From Ursidibacter maritimus (GTDB lineage Bacteria; Pseudomonadota; Gammaproteobacteria; Enterobacterales; Pasteurellaceae): a DNA stretch of 64,000 bases. Both the position numbers and the translations under genes were made by a program. The notes below the pieces were generated by a model. The model worked only from the letters and a program-made list of their open reading frames with translations, ran no database searches and was not told the origin of the DNA. Location: positions 1 to 64,000 of the forward strand of contig NZ_LEKN01000034.1 in assembly GCF_009761395.1 (NCBI RefSeq). Direction: 5' to 3'. Every line of letters begins with the position of its first letter. The first letter of the stretch is position 1. This document shows positions 51,688-62,315 of this stretch, piece after piece.

Positions 51688-51843
51688 TTTATCCCTTTTG
51701 ATATTGTATTTTGTAGAAAGCCTTGCTATTGTCTTCATCATTTTATTTTAAAAAGCAATAAATATAAACGAATGAGAAACAATAGTTAGTCTATTGTGTT
51801 CATTATTTCTAATTTTGAGAGTATAAACAATTTAGGTGTAACA

Positions 51844-54456
51844 ATGGGAAAATCATTAGTTATTGTTGAGTCGCCAGCCAAAGCCAAAACAATTAATAAA
51901 TATTTGGGTAGCGATTTTGTGGTGAAATCAAGTGTGGGGCATATCCGAGATTTGCCAACAAGCGGTGCGGAAAAGGAAGAAAAAACCGAAAAAGCCAAAC
52001 CGATTTCAACCAAAGGAATGAGTGCAGAGCAAAAGGCACGAGTAAAATCTGAAAAAGAACGTACCGCTTTAGTTAAGCGAATGGGGATTGACCCTTACCA
52101 CGACTGGAAAGCACATTACCAAATTCTACCAGGTAAAGAAAAAGTGGTGTCTGAACTGAAATCACTTGCGAAGAAAGCTGATCATATTTATCTCGCAACC
52201 GACTTGGATAGAGAAGGGGAGGCGATTGCGTGGCACTTGCGTGAAGTGATTGGGGGCGATGATGCACGTTTTAGTCGTGTTGTATTTAATGAAATTACCA
52301 AAAATGCGATTAAACAAGCCTTTGAAAAGCCAGAACAACTGAATATTGATCGCGTGAACGCACAACAAACCCGCCGTTTTTTAGATCGTGTTGTTGGTTT
52401 TATGGTATCACCATTACTATGGAAAAAAGTTGCTCGTGGCTTATCTGCTGGGCGAGTACAATCCGTTGCAGTAAAACTATTGGTAGAGCGTGAGCGAGAA
52501 ATTAAAGCTTTCCAACCTGAAGAGTTTTGGGAGATTGTAGCAAAAACCACCGCTAAAAATGGTGAGCTTGCTCTTGATTTAACTCACGCTAAAGGTAAGA
52601 AATTCTCTGCCAAAAATCAGAAACAGGCAGACCAAGCGGTCAGTTCATTACAAAATTCTGCATTTATTGTCACAGATATTGAGAAAAAACCGACTTCATC
52701 AAAAGCCAAAGCGCCTTTTATTACTTCAACGTTACAACAAACTGCAAGTACACGTTTGGGCTTTAGCGTGAAAAAAACAATGATGCTAGCTCAACGCTTA
52801 TATGAAGCGGGTTACATTACCTATATGCGCACGGATTCAACCAATCTCAGCCAAGATGCACTGACGATGGCGAGAGGGTATATTGAACAAACCTTCGGCA
52901 AAGCCTATTTACCAACCAAACCGAATTTCTATGCAAGTAAAGAAAAAGCACAAGAGGCACACGAGGCTATTCGTCCGTCAGATGTTAATGTAAAAATCAC
53001 TGACTTAAAAGGAATGGAAAAAGATGCAGAGCGTTTATACGATCTAATTTGGCGACAATTCCTTGCTTGTCAAATGACTGCGGCAGAATATGATTCAACG
53101 AGTCTTACGGTTACAGCAGGTGAGTATGAATTAAAAACAAAAGGGCGAGTGTTGCGTTTTGATGGTTGGACAAAAGTCTTGCCTATTCAAGGTAAAACTG
53201 CTGAAGATCAAGAATTGCCTGAAGTTGCACTAAATGAGGTTTTAAGTCTAAATCAAGTTATTCCAAGCCAACATTTTACTAAACCGCCAGCACGTTATTC
53301 AGAGGCGGCATTAGTAAAAGAATTAGAAAAACGGGGGATTGGTCGCCCATCAACTTATGCTGCAATTATCTCAACTATTCAAGAGCGAGGTTATGTGCGA
53401 GTTGAAAACCGCCGCTTCTATGCGGAGAAAATGGGGGAGATCGTTACAGATCGTTTAAATGAATCCTTCCAAGATTTAATGAATTACGATTTTACCGCCA
53501 ATATGGAAGATACTCTCGACCAAATTGCATCAGGAAATAGTAATTGGAAAGAAGAATTAAACCGCTTCTTTAGTGATTTTTCAGAAAAACTGACAACGGC
53601 GGAGCTAAACGAATTAGAAGGTGGAATGCGTCCAAACAATTTAGTGGAAACGGATATTCACTGTCCAACTTGCCAACGTTCAATGGCAATTCGTACCGCA
53701 AGCACAGGGGTATTTTTAGGCTGTACAGGCTATGCCTTACCACCAAAAGAGCGTTGCAAAACCACAATCAATTTAATTCCAGAAGCCGAATTATTGAATG
53801 TGTTAGATGAAGATTCCGAAACTAACGCACTAATGCAACGTAAACGTTGCCCGAAATGTGATACAGCAATGGATAGCTATGTAATTGATCCTGCTCGTAA
53901 AATTCATATTTGCGGTAATAACCCGAATTGTGATGGCTATTTAATTGAAGAAGGGACTTTCAAAATTAAAGGCTATGATGGTCCAGTTGTTGAATGCGAT
54001 AAATGCGGTGCAGATATGCACCTAAAATTAGGGCGTTTTGGAAAATATATGGGCTGTACGCAATGTGATAATACTCGTAAAATTCTGAAAAATGGTGAAG
54101 TTGCTCCACCACGAGAAGAGCCCGTTGCTTTCCCAGAATTGAAATGTGAAAAATCAGATGCCTACTTTGTACTGCGTGATGGGGCAAGTGGCGTTTTTAT
54201 GTCGGCACATAATTTCCCAAAATCTAGAGAAAGTCGCGCACCGAAAGTGGTTGAATTAGCTAAATATCGTGAACGTTTACCAGAGAAATTACAGTATCTT
54301 GCAGATGCACCACAAAGAGACCCAGAAGGGAATGAGGCAATTATTCGCTTTAGTCGTAAAGAAAAACGCCAATACGTTACCTCAGAAAAAGAAGGCAAAG
54401 CAACCAAATGGATTGTGGATTACCTCGATGGAAAATGGGTAGAACGCAAGAAATAA
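51844..54456 (+). CDS. topA: DNA topoisomerase I
   Basis: This 870-residue type IA topoisomerase relaxes negative supercoils. The start at 51844 ([17 protein letters not shown]) is preceded by AGGTG; the frame begins 16 codons earlier without a ribosome site. The Toprim domain has [16 protein letters not shown]. The active-site tyrosine is in [13 protein letters not shown]. Three C4-type zinc ribbons follow: CPTC...C...C near 53660-53760, CPKC...C...C, and CDKC...C...C. Length is close to Escherichia coli TopA (865). Two uptake sequences lie within (near 51960 and 52634). Confidence 0.98.
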   Translation: MGKSLVIVESPAKAKTINKYLGSDFVVKSSVGHIRDLPTSGAEKEEKTEKAKPISTKGMSAEQKARVKSEKERTALVKRMGIDPYHDWKAHYQILPGKEKVVSELKSLAKKADHIYLATDLDREGEAIAWHLREVIGGDDARFSRVVFNEITKNAIKQAFEKPEQLNIDRVNAQQTRRFLDRVVGFMVSPLLWKKVARGLSAGRVQSVAVKLLVEREREIKAFQPEEFWEIVAKTTAKNGELALDLTHAKGKKFSAKNQKQADQAVSSLQNSAFIVTDIEKKPTSSKAKAPFITSTLQQTASTRLGFSVKKTMMLAQRLYEAGYITYMRTDSTNLSQDALTMARGYIEQTFGKAYLPTKPNFYASKEKAQEAHEAIRPSDVNVKITDLKGMEKDAERLYDLIWRQFLACQMTAAEYDSTSLTVTAGEYELKTKGRVLRFDGWTKVLPIQGKTAEDQELPEVALNEVLSLNQVIPSQHFTKPPARYSEAALVKELEKRGIGRPSTYAAIISTIQERGYVRVENRRFYAEKMGEIVTDRLNESFQDLMNYDFTANMEDTLDQIASGNSNWKEELNRFFSDFSEKLTTAELNELEGGMRPNNLVETDIHCPTCQRSMAIRTASTGVFLGCTGYALPPKERCKTTINLIPEAELLNVLDEDSETNALMQRKRCPKCDTAMDSYVIDPARKIHICGNNPNCDGYLIEEGTFKIKGYDGPVVECDKCGADMHLKLGRFGKYMGCTQCDNTRKILKNGEVAPPREEPVAFPELKCEKSDAYFVLRDGASGVFMSAHNFPKSRESRAPKVVELAKYRERLPEKLQYLADAPQRDPEGNEAIIRFSRKEKRQYVTSEKEGKATKWIVDYLDGKWVERKK

Positions 54457-54463
54457 TCTCATT

Positions 54464-54491
54464 AAACGGCACAATATCTGTGCCGTTTTTT
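54464..54491 (+). terminator. Terminator of topA
   Basis: AAACGGCACA (54464-54473) pairs with TGTGCCGTTT (54479-54488) around a five-base loop and is followed by a T run to 54491. Strong rho-independent terminator. Confidence 0.92.
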
Positions 54492-54697
54492 GTTGATCGC
54501 GAATGTGTTTTTAAGTTAATAGTTCAACAGTTTGTGCTAAAGCTTGCTACCGTATGGCGTTAGTGTAATTTTTATCAAGATTTTTATTCACATACGTATA
54601 AAAGATTTCACCATTCAAAGCATTTCATATTCTCAATTTTCATTCGGTGCAGTTAGTGGTACAATCCTCAACTATTTTTATTAACCGAAGAAGACTT

Positions 54698-55273
54698 ATG
54701 AGTCGTACAAAAAAAACACGTCGAATTACCGATATTATGCCTGCAAGAAAAGCAGATAAACCTTTTGAACAGCAAAAAGCCAGCCCCTCAAAGAGCCGAA
54801 AACCCAGCCGTTATGAATTGGATCTACAAGCTCGTGAAGAAAAGAAAAAGCGTAAACATAAAGGGTTGCCGTCAGGTTCTCGTGCTAACGAAGGTCTAGA
54901 ACAGAAAAAAGCAGTTGCAAAAGAAGTTAAAGATCCTCGAATTGGTAGCCGTAAAAAAGTTCCTTTGATGGTGGAATTTGTAAATCAGCCAGAAAAAGGT
55001 AAAACGATCAAACCTGTAATATTAGAAGTGGAAAAACCACGTCTTTCACCCGAGTTAGAATTAGAGCAGTTAGAAAATAATGAATGTCTAAATCAATTAT
55101 TAGATGATTTGGAAGCAGGAAAAACATTATCTGCCGAAGATCAAAAATTTGTTGATGAATGTTTAGATAGAGTTCACGAATTAATGACAGAGTTAGGTAT
55201 TGAAGACGAAGAAGATGATTCTGAAGCTTTATTACGTCAATTTGAAACAATGGATATAAATAAATTCCGCTAA
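54698..55273 (+). CDS. yihI: Der GTPase-activating protein YihI
   Basis: This 191-residue protein stimulates the GTPase Der and so modulates 50S ribosome assembly. It has the basic N-terminus [21 protein letters not shown], a Lys/Arg-rich [14 protein letters not shown] core, and an acidic C-terminal half with [18 protein letters not shown], the typical YihI layout. The start at 54698 fits the family; 17 upstream codons are discarded. It is followed by the DUF2489 gene and hemN, the same neighbourhood as in other Pasteurellaceae. Confidence 0.9.
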   Translation: MSRTKKTRRITDIMPARKADKPFEQQKASPSKSRKPSRYELDLQAREEKKKRKHKGLPSGSRANEGLEQKKAVAKEVKDPRIGSRKKVPLMVEFVNQPEKGKTIKPVILEVEKPRLSPELELEQLENNECLNQLLDDLEAGKTLSAEDQKFVDECLDRVHELMTELGIEDEEDDSEALLRQFETMDINKFR

Positions 55274-55303
55274 TTTATTAGCATCTAATGTAGAGTTTAA
55301 CCA

Positions 55304-55753
55304 ATGATGCGTTTTTTCTTAATTATTTTGGCTGTTTTAATTCTTATCTCAATGGCGGGTTATGCGATTTCATTATTGATGAAATTAAATCGTCAGCAAA
55401 AGCAATTAAAACAGGCGAAAAATGCTCGTTATATTAATATTTTAGAGAGCATAGATGTAATTGCTCGAGCAATGCTTGTTGAACAGTGTGATTTTTCCGA
55501 AGGTGTCTTACGAATAAAGCCTTTACTTGATGTATTAGGCAAGAAATTATCTCAATTTCCTGCGATGTGGGAGTTATATCAAGTGGTGGAGTCAATGCCT
55601 ATTCTGGAAGAACGTAAAACACTTAAGCGTAATGAACGAATGAAGCTTGATTTAGAGCGTGAAGCAAAAGAAGCGGAATTGGCTGAACAGATTAAAACAG
55701 AACTCCAACAGCTATTGGCTGAAATGGAGCAATTTAAACAAGAGTTGAAGTAG
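55304..55753 (+). CDS. DUF2489 family membrane-anchored protein
   Basis: This 149-residue protein has one N-terminal transmembrane segment (residues 3-24) and then a long helical, charged part with coiled-coil character (KLNRQQKQLKQAKNARYINI and the Glu/Lys-rich C-terminus). It matches the uncharacterised DUF2489 family, which commonly sits between yihI and hemN. No function is known. The gap to hemN is only seven bases, so cotranscription is nearly certain. Confidence 0.85.
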   Translation: MMRFFLIILAVLILISMAGYAISLLMKLNRQQKQLKQAKNARYINILESIDVIARAMLVEQCDFSEGVLRIKPLLDVLGKKLSQFPAMWELYQVVESMPILEERKTLKRNERMKLDLEREAKEAELAEQIKTELQQLLAEMEQFKQELK

Positions 55754-55760
55754 GTTATCA

Positions 55761-57128
55761 ATGTCAGAAATTATTTGGGATCTTAATCTCATTCAAAAAT
55801 ATAATCAATCTGGGCCACGCTATACTTCTTACCCGACGGCATTGGAATTTAATGAATCTTATAATGATGATGATTTCCGAATTGCCGCGGCACGCTACCC
55901 AGATAAACCGCTTTCCCTTTATGTACATATTCCATTTTGTCATAAACTTTGCTACTTCTGTGCTTGTAATAAAATTATTACTCGCCACCAGCATAAAGTA
56001 GATATTTATTTAGATTATTTAGAGAAAGAAATTAAATATCGTGCTGAGCTATTTAAAAATCGCCGAGTAACCCAAATCCACTGGGGTGGCGGTACGCCAA
56101 CTTATCTCGATGAAGATCAATCTCTTCGCTTAATGGCAATGTTGCGTAAACATTTTGATGTCAGTGAAGATGCGGAAATTAGTATTGAAATGGATCCGCG
56201 TGAGATTGAGTTGGAGATGTTAGATCACTTACGTCAAATCGGGTTTAACCGAATTAGTATGGGTATTCAAGATTTCAATAAAGAAGTTCAGAAACTCGTT
56301 AATCGTGAACAAGACGAAGACTTTATATTTGCCTTGATGAAACGAGCAAAAGAGTTAGGTTTTACCTCTACTAACATTGATTTAATTTATGGCTTGCCAA
56401 AACAGACGGTAGAAAGTTTTCTCTTTACATTAGAGAAAGTGATTGAGCTTAATCCTGATCGAATGAGTGTGTTTAACTATGCACACCTACCAAGTCGATT
56501 TGCAGCTCAAATCAAAATTAAAGATGAAATGTTGCCACCACCGCAAACTAAGTTAGATATTTTACAAAAGACAATCGAAACCTTAGGCAAAGCAGGTTAT
56601 AAATTTATCGGTATGGATCACTTTGCCAAACCTGATGATGAATTAGCGGTTGCTCAAGAGCAAGGGGTATTACATCGTAATTTCCAAGGCTATACCACTC
56701 AAGAAGATGCGGATTTACTAGGAATGGGCGTATCTGCGATTAGTTTATTGGGCGATAGTTATGCTCAAAACCATAAAGAACTAAAACAGTATTATGCTGA
56801 AGTTGAAAATCGAGGGATTGCTTTGCAAAAAGGGCTTACGATGACAAAAGATGACTGTTTACGCAGAGATGTAATCAAAGCTCTTATTTGTAATTTTAAA
56901 TTAGATTACGTTCCTTTTGAGCAAGAGTATCAAATTGATTTTAAAACTTATTTTAAAGAAGATTTAGAACTACTTGCTCCATTAGTACAAGATGGTTTAT
57001 TGGAGATTGGCGAAACAGGGATTAAAGTTTCACCAAAAGGACGATTACTGATCCGTAATATCTGTATGTGTTTTGATATTTATTCAAGACAACAAGCGAG
57101 AAGACAACAGTTTTCACGCATTATTTAA
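55761..57128 (+). CDS. hemN: Oxygen-independent coproporphyrinogen III dehydrogenase
   Basis: This 455-residue radical-SAM enzyme converts coproporphyrinogen III to protoporphyrinogen IX without oxygen. The iron-sulfur motif is HIPFCHKLCYFCACNK (C-X3-C-X2-C-X-C). The SAM-binding region IHWGGGTPTYLDEDQ and NRISMGIQDFNKEVQ are intact, and the C-terminal HemN domain contains YTTQEDADLLGMGVSAIS. Length equals Escherichia coli HemN (457). It indicates haem synthesis under anaerobic conditions. Confidence 0.97.
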   Translation: MSEIIWDLNLIQKYNQSGPRYTSYPTALEFNESYNDDDFRIAAARYPDKPLSLYVHIPFCHKLCYFCACNKIITRHQHKVDIYLDYLEKEIKYRAELFKNRRVTQIHWGGGTPTYLDEDQSLRLMAMLRKHFDVSEDAEISIEMDPREIELEMLDHLRQIGFNRISMGIQDFNKEVQKLVNREQDEDFIFALMKRAKELGFTSTNIDLIYGLPKQTVESFLFTLEKVIELNPDRMSVFNYAHLPSRFAAQIKIKDEMLPPPQTKLDILQKTIETLGKAGYKFIGMDHFAKPDDELAVAQEQGVLHRNFQGYTTQEDADLLGMGVSAISLLGDSYAQNHKELKQYYAEVENRGIALQKGLTMTKDDCLRRDVIKALICNFKLDYVPFEQEYQIDFKTYFKEDLELLAPLVQDGLLEIGETGIKVSPKGRLLIRNICMCFDIYSRQQARRQQFSRII

Positions 57129-57133
57129 TTAAA

Positions 57134-57179
57134 CAAGCGGTGAGATTTGTCAAATTTTTTGCAAAACTGACCGCTTGCT
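57134..57179. repeat. Inverted pair of Apl-type uptake sequences after hemN
   Basis: ACAAGCGGT (57134-57142) and ACCGCTTGC (57171-57179) are in inverted orientation, separated by an A/T-rich stretch containing TTTTTTGCAAAA. The pair lies six bases past the hemN stop and can form a hairpin. Confidence 0.8.
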
Positions 57180-57204
57180 GTTCCACAAAATGATAGGACG
57201 ATAT

Positions 57205-59565
57205 ATGAAACAGCACCATTACAATTTACTTTCACTTGCTGTAATGACGGCTTGTTATAGCAATTATGCAATGGCAGAAAAAGAGACAGAGAAACCAACC
57301 AATGCTTTACAAGCACAATGTTTGCTTGGTGTTCCACAATTTCACGGCGAAGTTGTGAAAGGTGATCAAACACAATTACCTGTCTATATTGAATCAGATA
57401 GCGCTTTAATCAATCAACCTAAAGATGCAACCTACACAGGTGATGTGAATATTCAGCAAGGTAATCGTACGATATCAGCTGAGCAAGTTCGAGTGGAGCA
57501 AGATGGTGATAATGCTCGTTATGCTTATTTACAAGGTTCATTTGATTATCGTGACAATATTATCAATGCCAAAGGGCGTGATGCGACAATTAACTTAATG
57601 AGTAAAGAGTCTAATTTGGCTAATGCCGATTACCAATTAGTTGGTCGCCAAGGTCGTGGAACAGCTCAGAATGTTTCAGTTACAGATGAACAACGTGTAA
57701 TGAAAAATGCGACTTTTACCTCTTGTTTACCAAATGACGAGTCTTGGTCGATTGAAGCAAATGAAATGGTTCAACACGTTAAAGATGAATATGCAGAGTT
57801 ATGGCACGCTAGATTTAAAGTCTTAGGTGTGCCAGTATTTTATTCGCCTTATTTACAATTCCCAATTGGTGATCGACGCCGTTCAGGGTTACTTATTCCA
57901 AATGCAGGACATTCAAGCAGAGATGGTTATTTCTATTCTCAACCATTTTATTGGAATATTGCTCCGAATATGGATGCAACCTTTACTCCTACCTATTTTA
58001 GTCGTCGTGGTTGGCAACTTAGCCCCGAATTTCGTTACTTAACAAAATTGGGTGAAGGTAAATTTGCGGCAGAGTATATGCAGAAAGATCGTTTACCTGC
58101 TTGGACGGAAAAACAAAAATCTCGCCATTTACTTTTTTGGCAACATACCGTGAATTTCTCAAGTAACTGGCGTTTTTCTGCAGACTACACTAGAGTAAGT
58201 GATAGACGTTATTTCTCTGATTTTGTATCAAATTATGGAAATAGTACCGATGGTTATGCTACCCAAAATTTCAAATTAGGTTACTATCAGCCAAACTATA
58301 ATATCTCAATTGCGGCCAAACGATTCCAAACCTTTGATGATTCAGGTAGCAAGCCATATCGAGTATTTCCACAAATTGATTTCCATTATTACAAAAACGA
58401 TCTAGTAAAAAATGGGGATTTCTCCTTCTTTGGGCAAGCGTCATATTTTGCTAATGATAGTAAAATAATGCCAACAGCTTGGCGTTTTCACGCAGAGCCT
58501 GCAATGAATTTTCCATTTGCAAATCGTTTTGGGAGCATTAATTTAGAAACCAAATTATATGCAACGCAATACCTTCAGAAAAAGGGCGAAAATTCAAGTG
58601 CTGAAGATATTCAGCGTAACGTAACGCGTGTATTACCACAATTTAAATTAGACTTGAAGACAACATTAGAAGCAAAAAGAAATCTTTTTGATGGTTTTGA
58701 CCAAGTTTTAGAACCACGAATTCAGTATCTTTATCGCCCTTATAAAGACCAATCAAACATTGGTTCGCAACGTCAGCAAAGTTTAGGGTTAGGTTATGAC
58801 TCTGCACTATTACAGCAAGATTATTTTTCACTTTTTAATGATCGCCGTTATAGTGGCTTAGACCGAATTGCGTCTGCAAACCAAATTACCGTGGGTGGAA
58901 CAACTCGTTTCTTTAACAACCAGACGGGTAGTGAAGTATTTAACTTTAGTGCAGGACAAATCTATTATTTGTCGCCTTCTAAGATTGATAATATTTCTGT
59001 CAACAGCACGACTAAACGTTCGTCATCTTTATCATTAGAATCAAACTGGAAGTTCCATACGAAATGGAATTGGCACGGTTCTTACCAATATGATACTCGT
59101 TTAAATAAAACTGCATTAGCCAATACATCGCTACAATATAAATTTAAGCAGAATAACCTTGTGCAGCTCAACTACCGTTACGCAAGCCGGAACTATATTG
59201 ATCAAAACTTAAGTGCCAACCGTTATGGTCAAGATATTAAACAAGTTGGTGCAGTGATAGGCTGGGAAGTGACAGACAAAGTAGGAATAATGGCATCTCA
59301 CTATCACGATATAGCGTTGAAAAAACCAGTAGAAAGTCAATTAGGCATTACATATAACACTTGCTGCTGGAATGTATCTCTTTACACTGCAAGACGCTTA
59401 GTTGCAACGCCAACAGGTAAATCAGATACCATCAGAGATTTCTATTATGACAATCGTTTTGGTATTAATTTTGAATTACGCTTTGGTAATAATTACAATA
59501 GCGGAGTTTCAAAAATGCTTAAACGAGGAATTATTCCTTATACAGAAGCCTATGATATCAATTAG
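57205..59565 (+). CDS. lptD: LPS assembly protein LptD
   Basis: This 786-residue outer-membrane protein inserts LPS into the outer leaflet with LptE. The start at 57205 has AGGACG seven bases upstream. A signal peptide ends near SNYAMAEKE. The N-terminal OstA domain includes [21 protein letters not shown]. Beta-barrel parts include the conserved [17 protein letters not shown] and the late [17 protein letters not shown]. Cysteine positions (CLLGVP, TSCLPND and the CC pair) fit the disulfide pattern needed for function. It ends at a strong conserved hairpin. Confidence 0.95.
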   Translation: MKQHHYNLLSLAVMTACYSNYAMAEKETEKPTNALQAQCLLGVPQFHGEVVKGDQTQLPVYIESDSALINQPKDATYTGDVNIQQGNRTISAEQVRVEQDGDNARYAYLQGSFDYRDNIINAKGRDATINLMSKESNLANADYQLVGRQGRGTAQNVSVTDEQRVMKNATFTSCLPNDESWSIEANEMVQHVKDEYAELWHARFKVLGVPVFYSPYLQFPIGDRRRSGLLIPNAGHSSRDGYFYSQPFYWNIAPNMDATFTPTYFSRRGWQLSPEFRYLTKLGEGKFAAEYMQKDRLPAWTEKQKSRHLLFWQHTVNFSSNWRFSADYTRVSDRRYFSDFVSNYGNSTDGYATQNFKLGYYQPNYNISIAAKRFQTFDDSGSKPYRVFPQIDFHYYKNDLVKNGDFSFFGQASYFANDSKIMPTAWRFHAEPAMNFPFANRFGSINLETKLYATQYLQKKGENSSAEDIQRNVTRVLPQFKLDLKTTLEAKRNLFDGFDQVLEPRIQYLYRPYKDQSNIGSQRQQSLGLGYDSALLQQDYFSLFNDRRYSGLDRIASANQITVGGTTRFFNNQTGSEVFNFSAGQIYYLSPSKIDNISVNSTTKRSSSLSLESNWKFHTKWNWHGSYQYDTRLNKTALANTSLQYKFKQNNLVQLNYRYASRNYIDQNLSANRYGQDIKQVGAVIGWEVTDKVGIMASHYHDIALKKPVESQLGITYNTCCWNVSLYTARRLVATPTGKSDTIRDFYYDNRFGINFELRFGNNYNSGVSKMLKRGIIPYTEAYDIN

Positions 59566-59577
59566 ATAGTCAAAATA

Positions 59578-59610
59578 TATGGTAGGCATATTTTGAATTT
59601 GCTTACCATA
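59578..59610 (+). terminator. First hairpin after lptD
   Basis: TATGGTA (59578-59584) and TACCATA (59604-59610) are inverted repeats, with an inner GC/GC pair. There is no T run, so it is a weak terminator or RNA-stabilising hairpin. Confidence 0.45.
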
Positions 59611-59634
59611 AAACTGGGCATATAAGCCAAAATA

Positions 59635-59675
59635 GTTGCTAATAATGCTCTCCTGCCTTTATTAGCAACTTTTTG
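59635..59675 (+). terminator. Conserved-loop terminator after lptD
   Basis: GTTGCTAATAA (59635-59645) and TTATTAGCAAC (59659-59669) form a perfect 11-bp stem with the 13-base loop TGCTCTCCTGCCT, followed by TTTTT. A near copy with the same stem and 11 of 13 identical loop bases ends the dedA transcript at 62212-62253. Confidence 0.88.
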
Positions 59676-59708
59676 TTTACAAAATCCGTTTTTATAACGA
59701 GTTAATGG

Positions 59709-60212
59709 CTAATCATTCAATTCAGCTAATTTTTCTAGGCACTTCTGAATACGATATTCCGTTTCTTTTATTTGGGTTTGAATAGATAATTTTTTCTGGA
59801 CATCGACAGTTTGATGATTTAACTCAAATAACCAGCTCAATTTCTCGTTTAATGCTCGATGAATTTTTTGATATTCGATAATCTGTTGTGAAGCGGGCAG
59901 TTTATGCAAATTTTTTGCAAATCGGTATTTGCTTTTGAAATGGGGGGCAGATTCGCTTTCCACTTGACAACACCTATCAACCACCTTCTTTAAGGTATCA
60001 AATTGCTGTACTAAACGTTGAGTATAAATCTCGACATAAGATAGGTTACTTTGCTGATTGATCAATTCACAAGTGTGGAGTATTTCTTGCACAAAATCAC
60101 TCACTTTGCCTTTAGAAAGCGTAAAAATATCCGATGAAATTTCCACTTTATTTGCTAAAAAAGGGGAAAAGATTTGGCACTGCTGCTGAATGGCAAGGGT
60201 AAAATCTGTCAT
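59709..60212 (-). CDS. priC: Primosomal replication protein N'' (PriC)
   Basis: This 167-residue helical protein helps reload DnaB at stalled forks. Segments LHKLPASQQIIEYQKIHRAL and the preceding RYFAKNL-like FAKNLHKLP, together with ETEYRIQKCLEKL near the end, resemble PriC. The start at 60212 (MTDFTLAIQQQCQIF) is chosen by family length; neither it nor the upstream ATG at 60275 has a convincing ribosome site. It lies convergent to lptD. An imperfect uptake sequence (GAAGCGGGCAG) with a TTTTTTGCAAA tail is inside the gene near 59895-59925. Confidence 0.8.
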   Translation of the reverse strand: MTDFTLAIQQQCQIFSPFLANKVEISSDIFTLSKGKVSDFVQEILHTCELINQQSNLSYVEIYTQRLVQQFDTLKKVVDRCCQVESESAPHFKSKYRFAKNLHKLPASQQIIEYQKIHRALNEKLSWLFELNHQTVDVQKKLSIQTQIKETEYRIQKCLEKLAELND

Positions 60213-60275
60213 AAATACATCGGTTTTGTTGGATTTCTGATAATTATAAACAAGAAAAATATATTTGTAATTCAT

Positions 60276-60671
60276 TATTTTTGATTAAATAACACTCAAA
60301 ATTGTAGCTATTTTCTCAAATTGTGAAATAGCTCACATTTTTTTTGAACTTTTCTTTGAAATTATAATTTAATAAAAAAATATTATTTATCAATGATTTA
60401 CATGGGGATAAAATTATGAAGTAATTCTCAGCTCAAAATGATTTTTTACTCTATGTGAAGTGAGTCTTTTTAAACTATTGTTTTTTAAGTGAATTTTTTA
60501 TCATAAAAAAAGTTCCCTAGATATTGACACTTTATCGCTATTCTGACAATATGCGCTCGCAATCAGCATTTACCCAAATTGACAATGGATGTAAATGGTG
60601 TACTTGGCCATTACTCTTATACCTTAACGAGAGTAATTTGACGAAACTAAAATAAATTTAAGGTGAACACT
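60276..60671 (+). promoter_or_regulatory. Upstream region of the porin gene with promoter
   Basis: This 396-base stretch has no gene. TTGACA (60524-60529), 17 bp, CAATAT (60547-60552) is a good sigma-70 promoter, giving a 5' leader of about 110 bases. The leader holds two small inverted repeats, AATGG...CCATT (near 60594-60613) and ACTCT...AGAGT (near 60614-60636), which could regulate translation. The remainder is very AT-rich, without recognisable operators. Confidence 0.6.
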
Positions 60672-61748
60672 ATGAAAAAAACACTAGTAGCATTAGCAGT
60701 AACAGCATTCGCAACTTCAGCTTCAGCATTAACTGTTTATGAAAATGAAGGTACAAAAGTAGATTTTGATGGTTCTATCCGTTTACGTTTAGATAACGAA
60801 AAATCTAAAACAGATAATAAAACTACAAAACGTGCACACACAAACTTACATAATGATGGTTCACGTTTCGGTGTAAAAGCAAAACATACTCTTGGCGATG
60901 ATTTATTTGCGTTCGGTCGTTTAGAATTCCGTTTTAATGGCGGTGACAGAGCGAAGTCAACGGATCAATTCGGTGATTTATATGCACATCGTGCTTATGT
61001 TGGTATTGGTAGCAAACAGTATGGTGAAGTGTCTTTTGGTCGCCAAGTAACTATTGGTGATGATATTACACAAGCAGGTTTTGATAATGCTTATGGTGTA
61101 TTTGATAGCACTTTAACAGGTGCAGGTAAATCTGTTGTTCGTTATGACTATAAAGGCGTAGAAGGTTTACATGTTGGTGTAGATTATCGTTTTGCAGAAG
61201 ATCGTGATGAAAACGGCGAAGTTAAAAAAGGTAAATTAAAATCAGGTTATGGTGCTGGTGTTGTTTATGAGTTGAAAGTTGCCGAAGGCCAATCAGCAAC
61301 AGTAGCAGCAGGTTATACTCGTGATAATTTTGTAACTGATACAAAAAATAAACATCATAAAGATGCTTGGGCATTTGGTGCATCTTATAGTGTTGATGCT
61401 TTAACATTAGCGGCAGACTATGCAGGCTCTTTTGTTAAGGAAGGTAAAGATAAAGATCGTTTCAACGGTTTCCGTGTTGGTGCTAAGTATCAAGTAACTC
61501 CAGCTGTTGCAGTATATGGTAACTACGGCTATGGCGTATCTAAGGATAAAGCTAACAACGTAACAGTATCTAAAGATGTATTCCACAAATTTATGTTAGG
61601 TTCATCTTACCAAGTGCATAAAAATGTGTTTACTTATGTTGAAGGTGGCGTAGGTAAAGTAACAACTACAGCTTATGAAGGTAATAAAGCAATCAAAACT
61701 AAAACATCAGAAAACAATATCGGTGTAGGTTTACGCGTATTCTGGTAA
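60672..61748 (+). CDS. Outer-membrane porin, OmpP2-like
   Basis: This 358-residue general porin has the signal peptide KKTLVALAVTAFATSASALT, then VYENEGTKVDFDGSIRLRL and a 16-strand barrel pattern of alternating residues. It ends in NIGVGLRVFW with a terminal aromatic residue. It resembles the OmpP2/OmpH porins of Pasteurellaceae. The ATG at 60672 has AGGTG six bases upstream; a GTG three codons earlier overlaps that ribosome site. Charged loops (for instance KSKTDNKTTKR) are the expected surface-variable parts. The codon usage looks that of a highly expressed gene. Confidence 0.93.
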   Translation: MKKTLVALAVTAFATSASALTVYENEGTKVDFDGSIRLRLDNEKSKTDNKTTKRAHTNLHNDGSRFGVKAKHTLGDDLFAFGRLEFRFNGGDRAKSTDQFGDLYAHRAYVGIGSKQYGEVSFGRQVTIGDDITQAGFDNAYGVFDSTLTGAGKSVVRYDYKGVEGLHVGVDYRFAEDRDENGEVKKGKLKSGYGAGVVYELKVAEGQSATVAAGYTRDNFVTDTKNKHHKDAWAFGASYSVDALTLAADYAGSFVKEGKDKDRFNGFRVGAKYQVTPAVAVYGNYGYGVSKDKANNVTVSKDVFHKFMLGSSYQVHKNVFTYVEGGVGKVTTTAYEGNKAIKTKTSENNIGVGLRVFW

Positions 61749-61774
61749 TCACTGGAATTAGCTAATTGACAGTA

Positions 61775-61806
61775 ACAGGGCAAACGTAATGTTTGCCCTG
61801 TTTTTT
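61775..61806 (+). terminator. Terminator of the porin gene
   Basis: ACAGGGCAAAC (61775-61785) and GTTTGCCCTGT (61791-61801) form a perfect 11-bp stem with a five-base loop and a T run. Strong terminator. Confidence 0.93.
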
Positions 61807-62211
61807 ATTGATATGCTGATAGTATTTAATTTCTATCAAAATAAACATTAATCCCTCTTCCATACCTTTTAACTTAGATAAATAACTTCTAAGTCATTTC
61901 TTGATGATTACAGACGTTTTTCTGTTACACATTGACAAACGCCTACAATCTTTCTATTCGATGAAATCAAGTATTTTCTAAGTAACGATTGCAATCGTAT
62001 CTTTTTGATCCAATGCTCAAATAGATTGCTTGTCATTGTCTTTGGATGAATGATCGAGACAATCAAATTTGGGGTTTTGCTTATAATTTCCCTGCTACAA
62101 ATGCTATTCTTTGGTAACGTTTACCATTTACATTATTAGAGATTTTTACCAATTAACTCATCATAATGGAATAAAGAAATGAAGTGAGGTATTGTCTATA
62201 ATTGATTTTGT
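61807..62211. other. Intergenic region between porin and dedA, no gene seen
   Basis: This AT-rich stretch between convergent genes has no coding frame. It contains the palindrome CGATTGCAATCG (61986-61997), an inverted repeat ATTGTCT...AGACAAT (62035-62063), and a LacI-type operator-like TGGTAA-CGT-TTACCA (62112-62126). A TTGACA near 61933 could be a -35, but no matching gene follows. It may hide a decayed regulatory region or a small RNA. Confidence 0.5.
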
Positions 62212-62253
62212 AAAAAAAGCTGCTAATAAAGGGAAGAGAGCATTATTAGCAAC
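62212..62253 (-). terminator. Conserved-loop terminator after dedA-purR
   Basis: On the minus strand, GTTGCTAATAA (62253-62243), loop TGCTCTCTTCCCT, then TTATTAGCAGC (62229-62219) and seven T. One stem pair is changed relative to the lptD copy. It lies about 60 bases past the dedA stop. Confidence 0.85.
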
Positions 62254-62315
62254 TATTTTAGTTAGTGTAGTCTAATTTGTTGAAATGCAGAGCATTGTTT
62301 GAATTTTGTTATCAA

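Noticed and set aside
62112..62126. The palindrome as a genuine PurR box.
   Set aside because: Only 7 of 11 informative positions fit the PurR consensus and it does not precede a gene.
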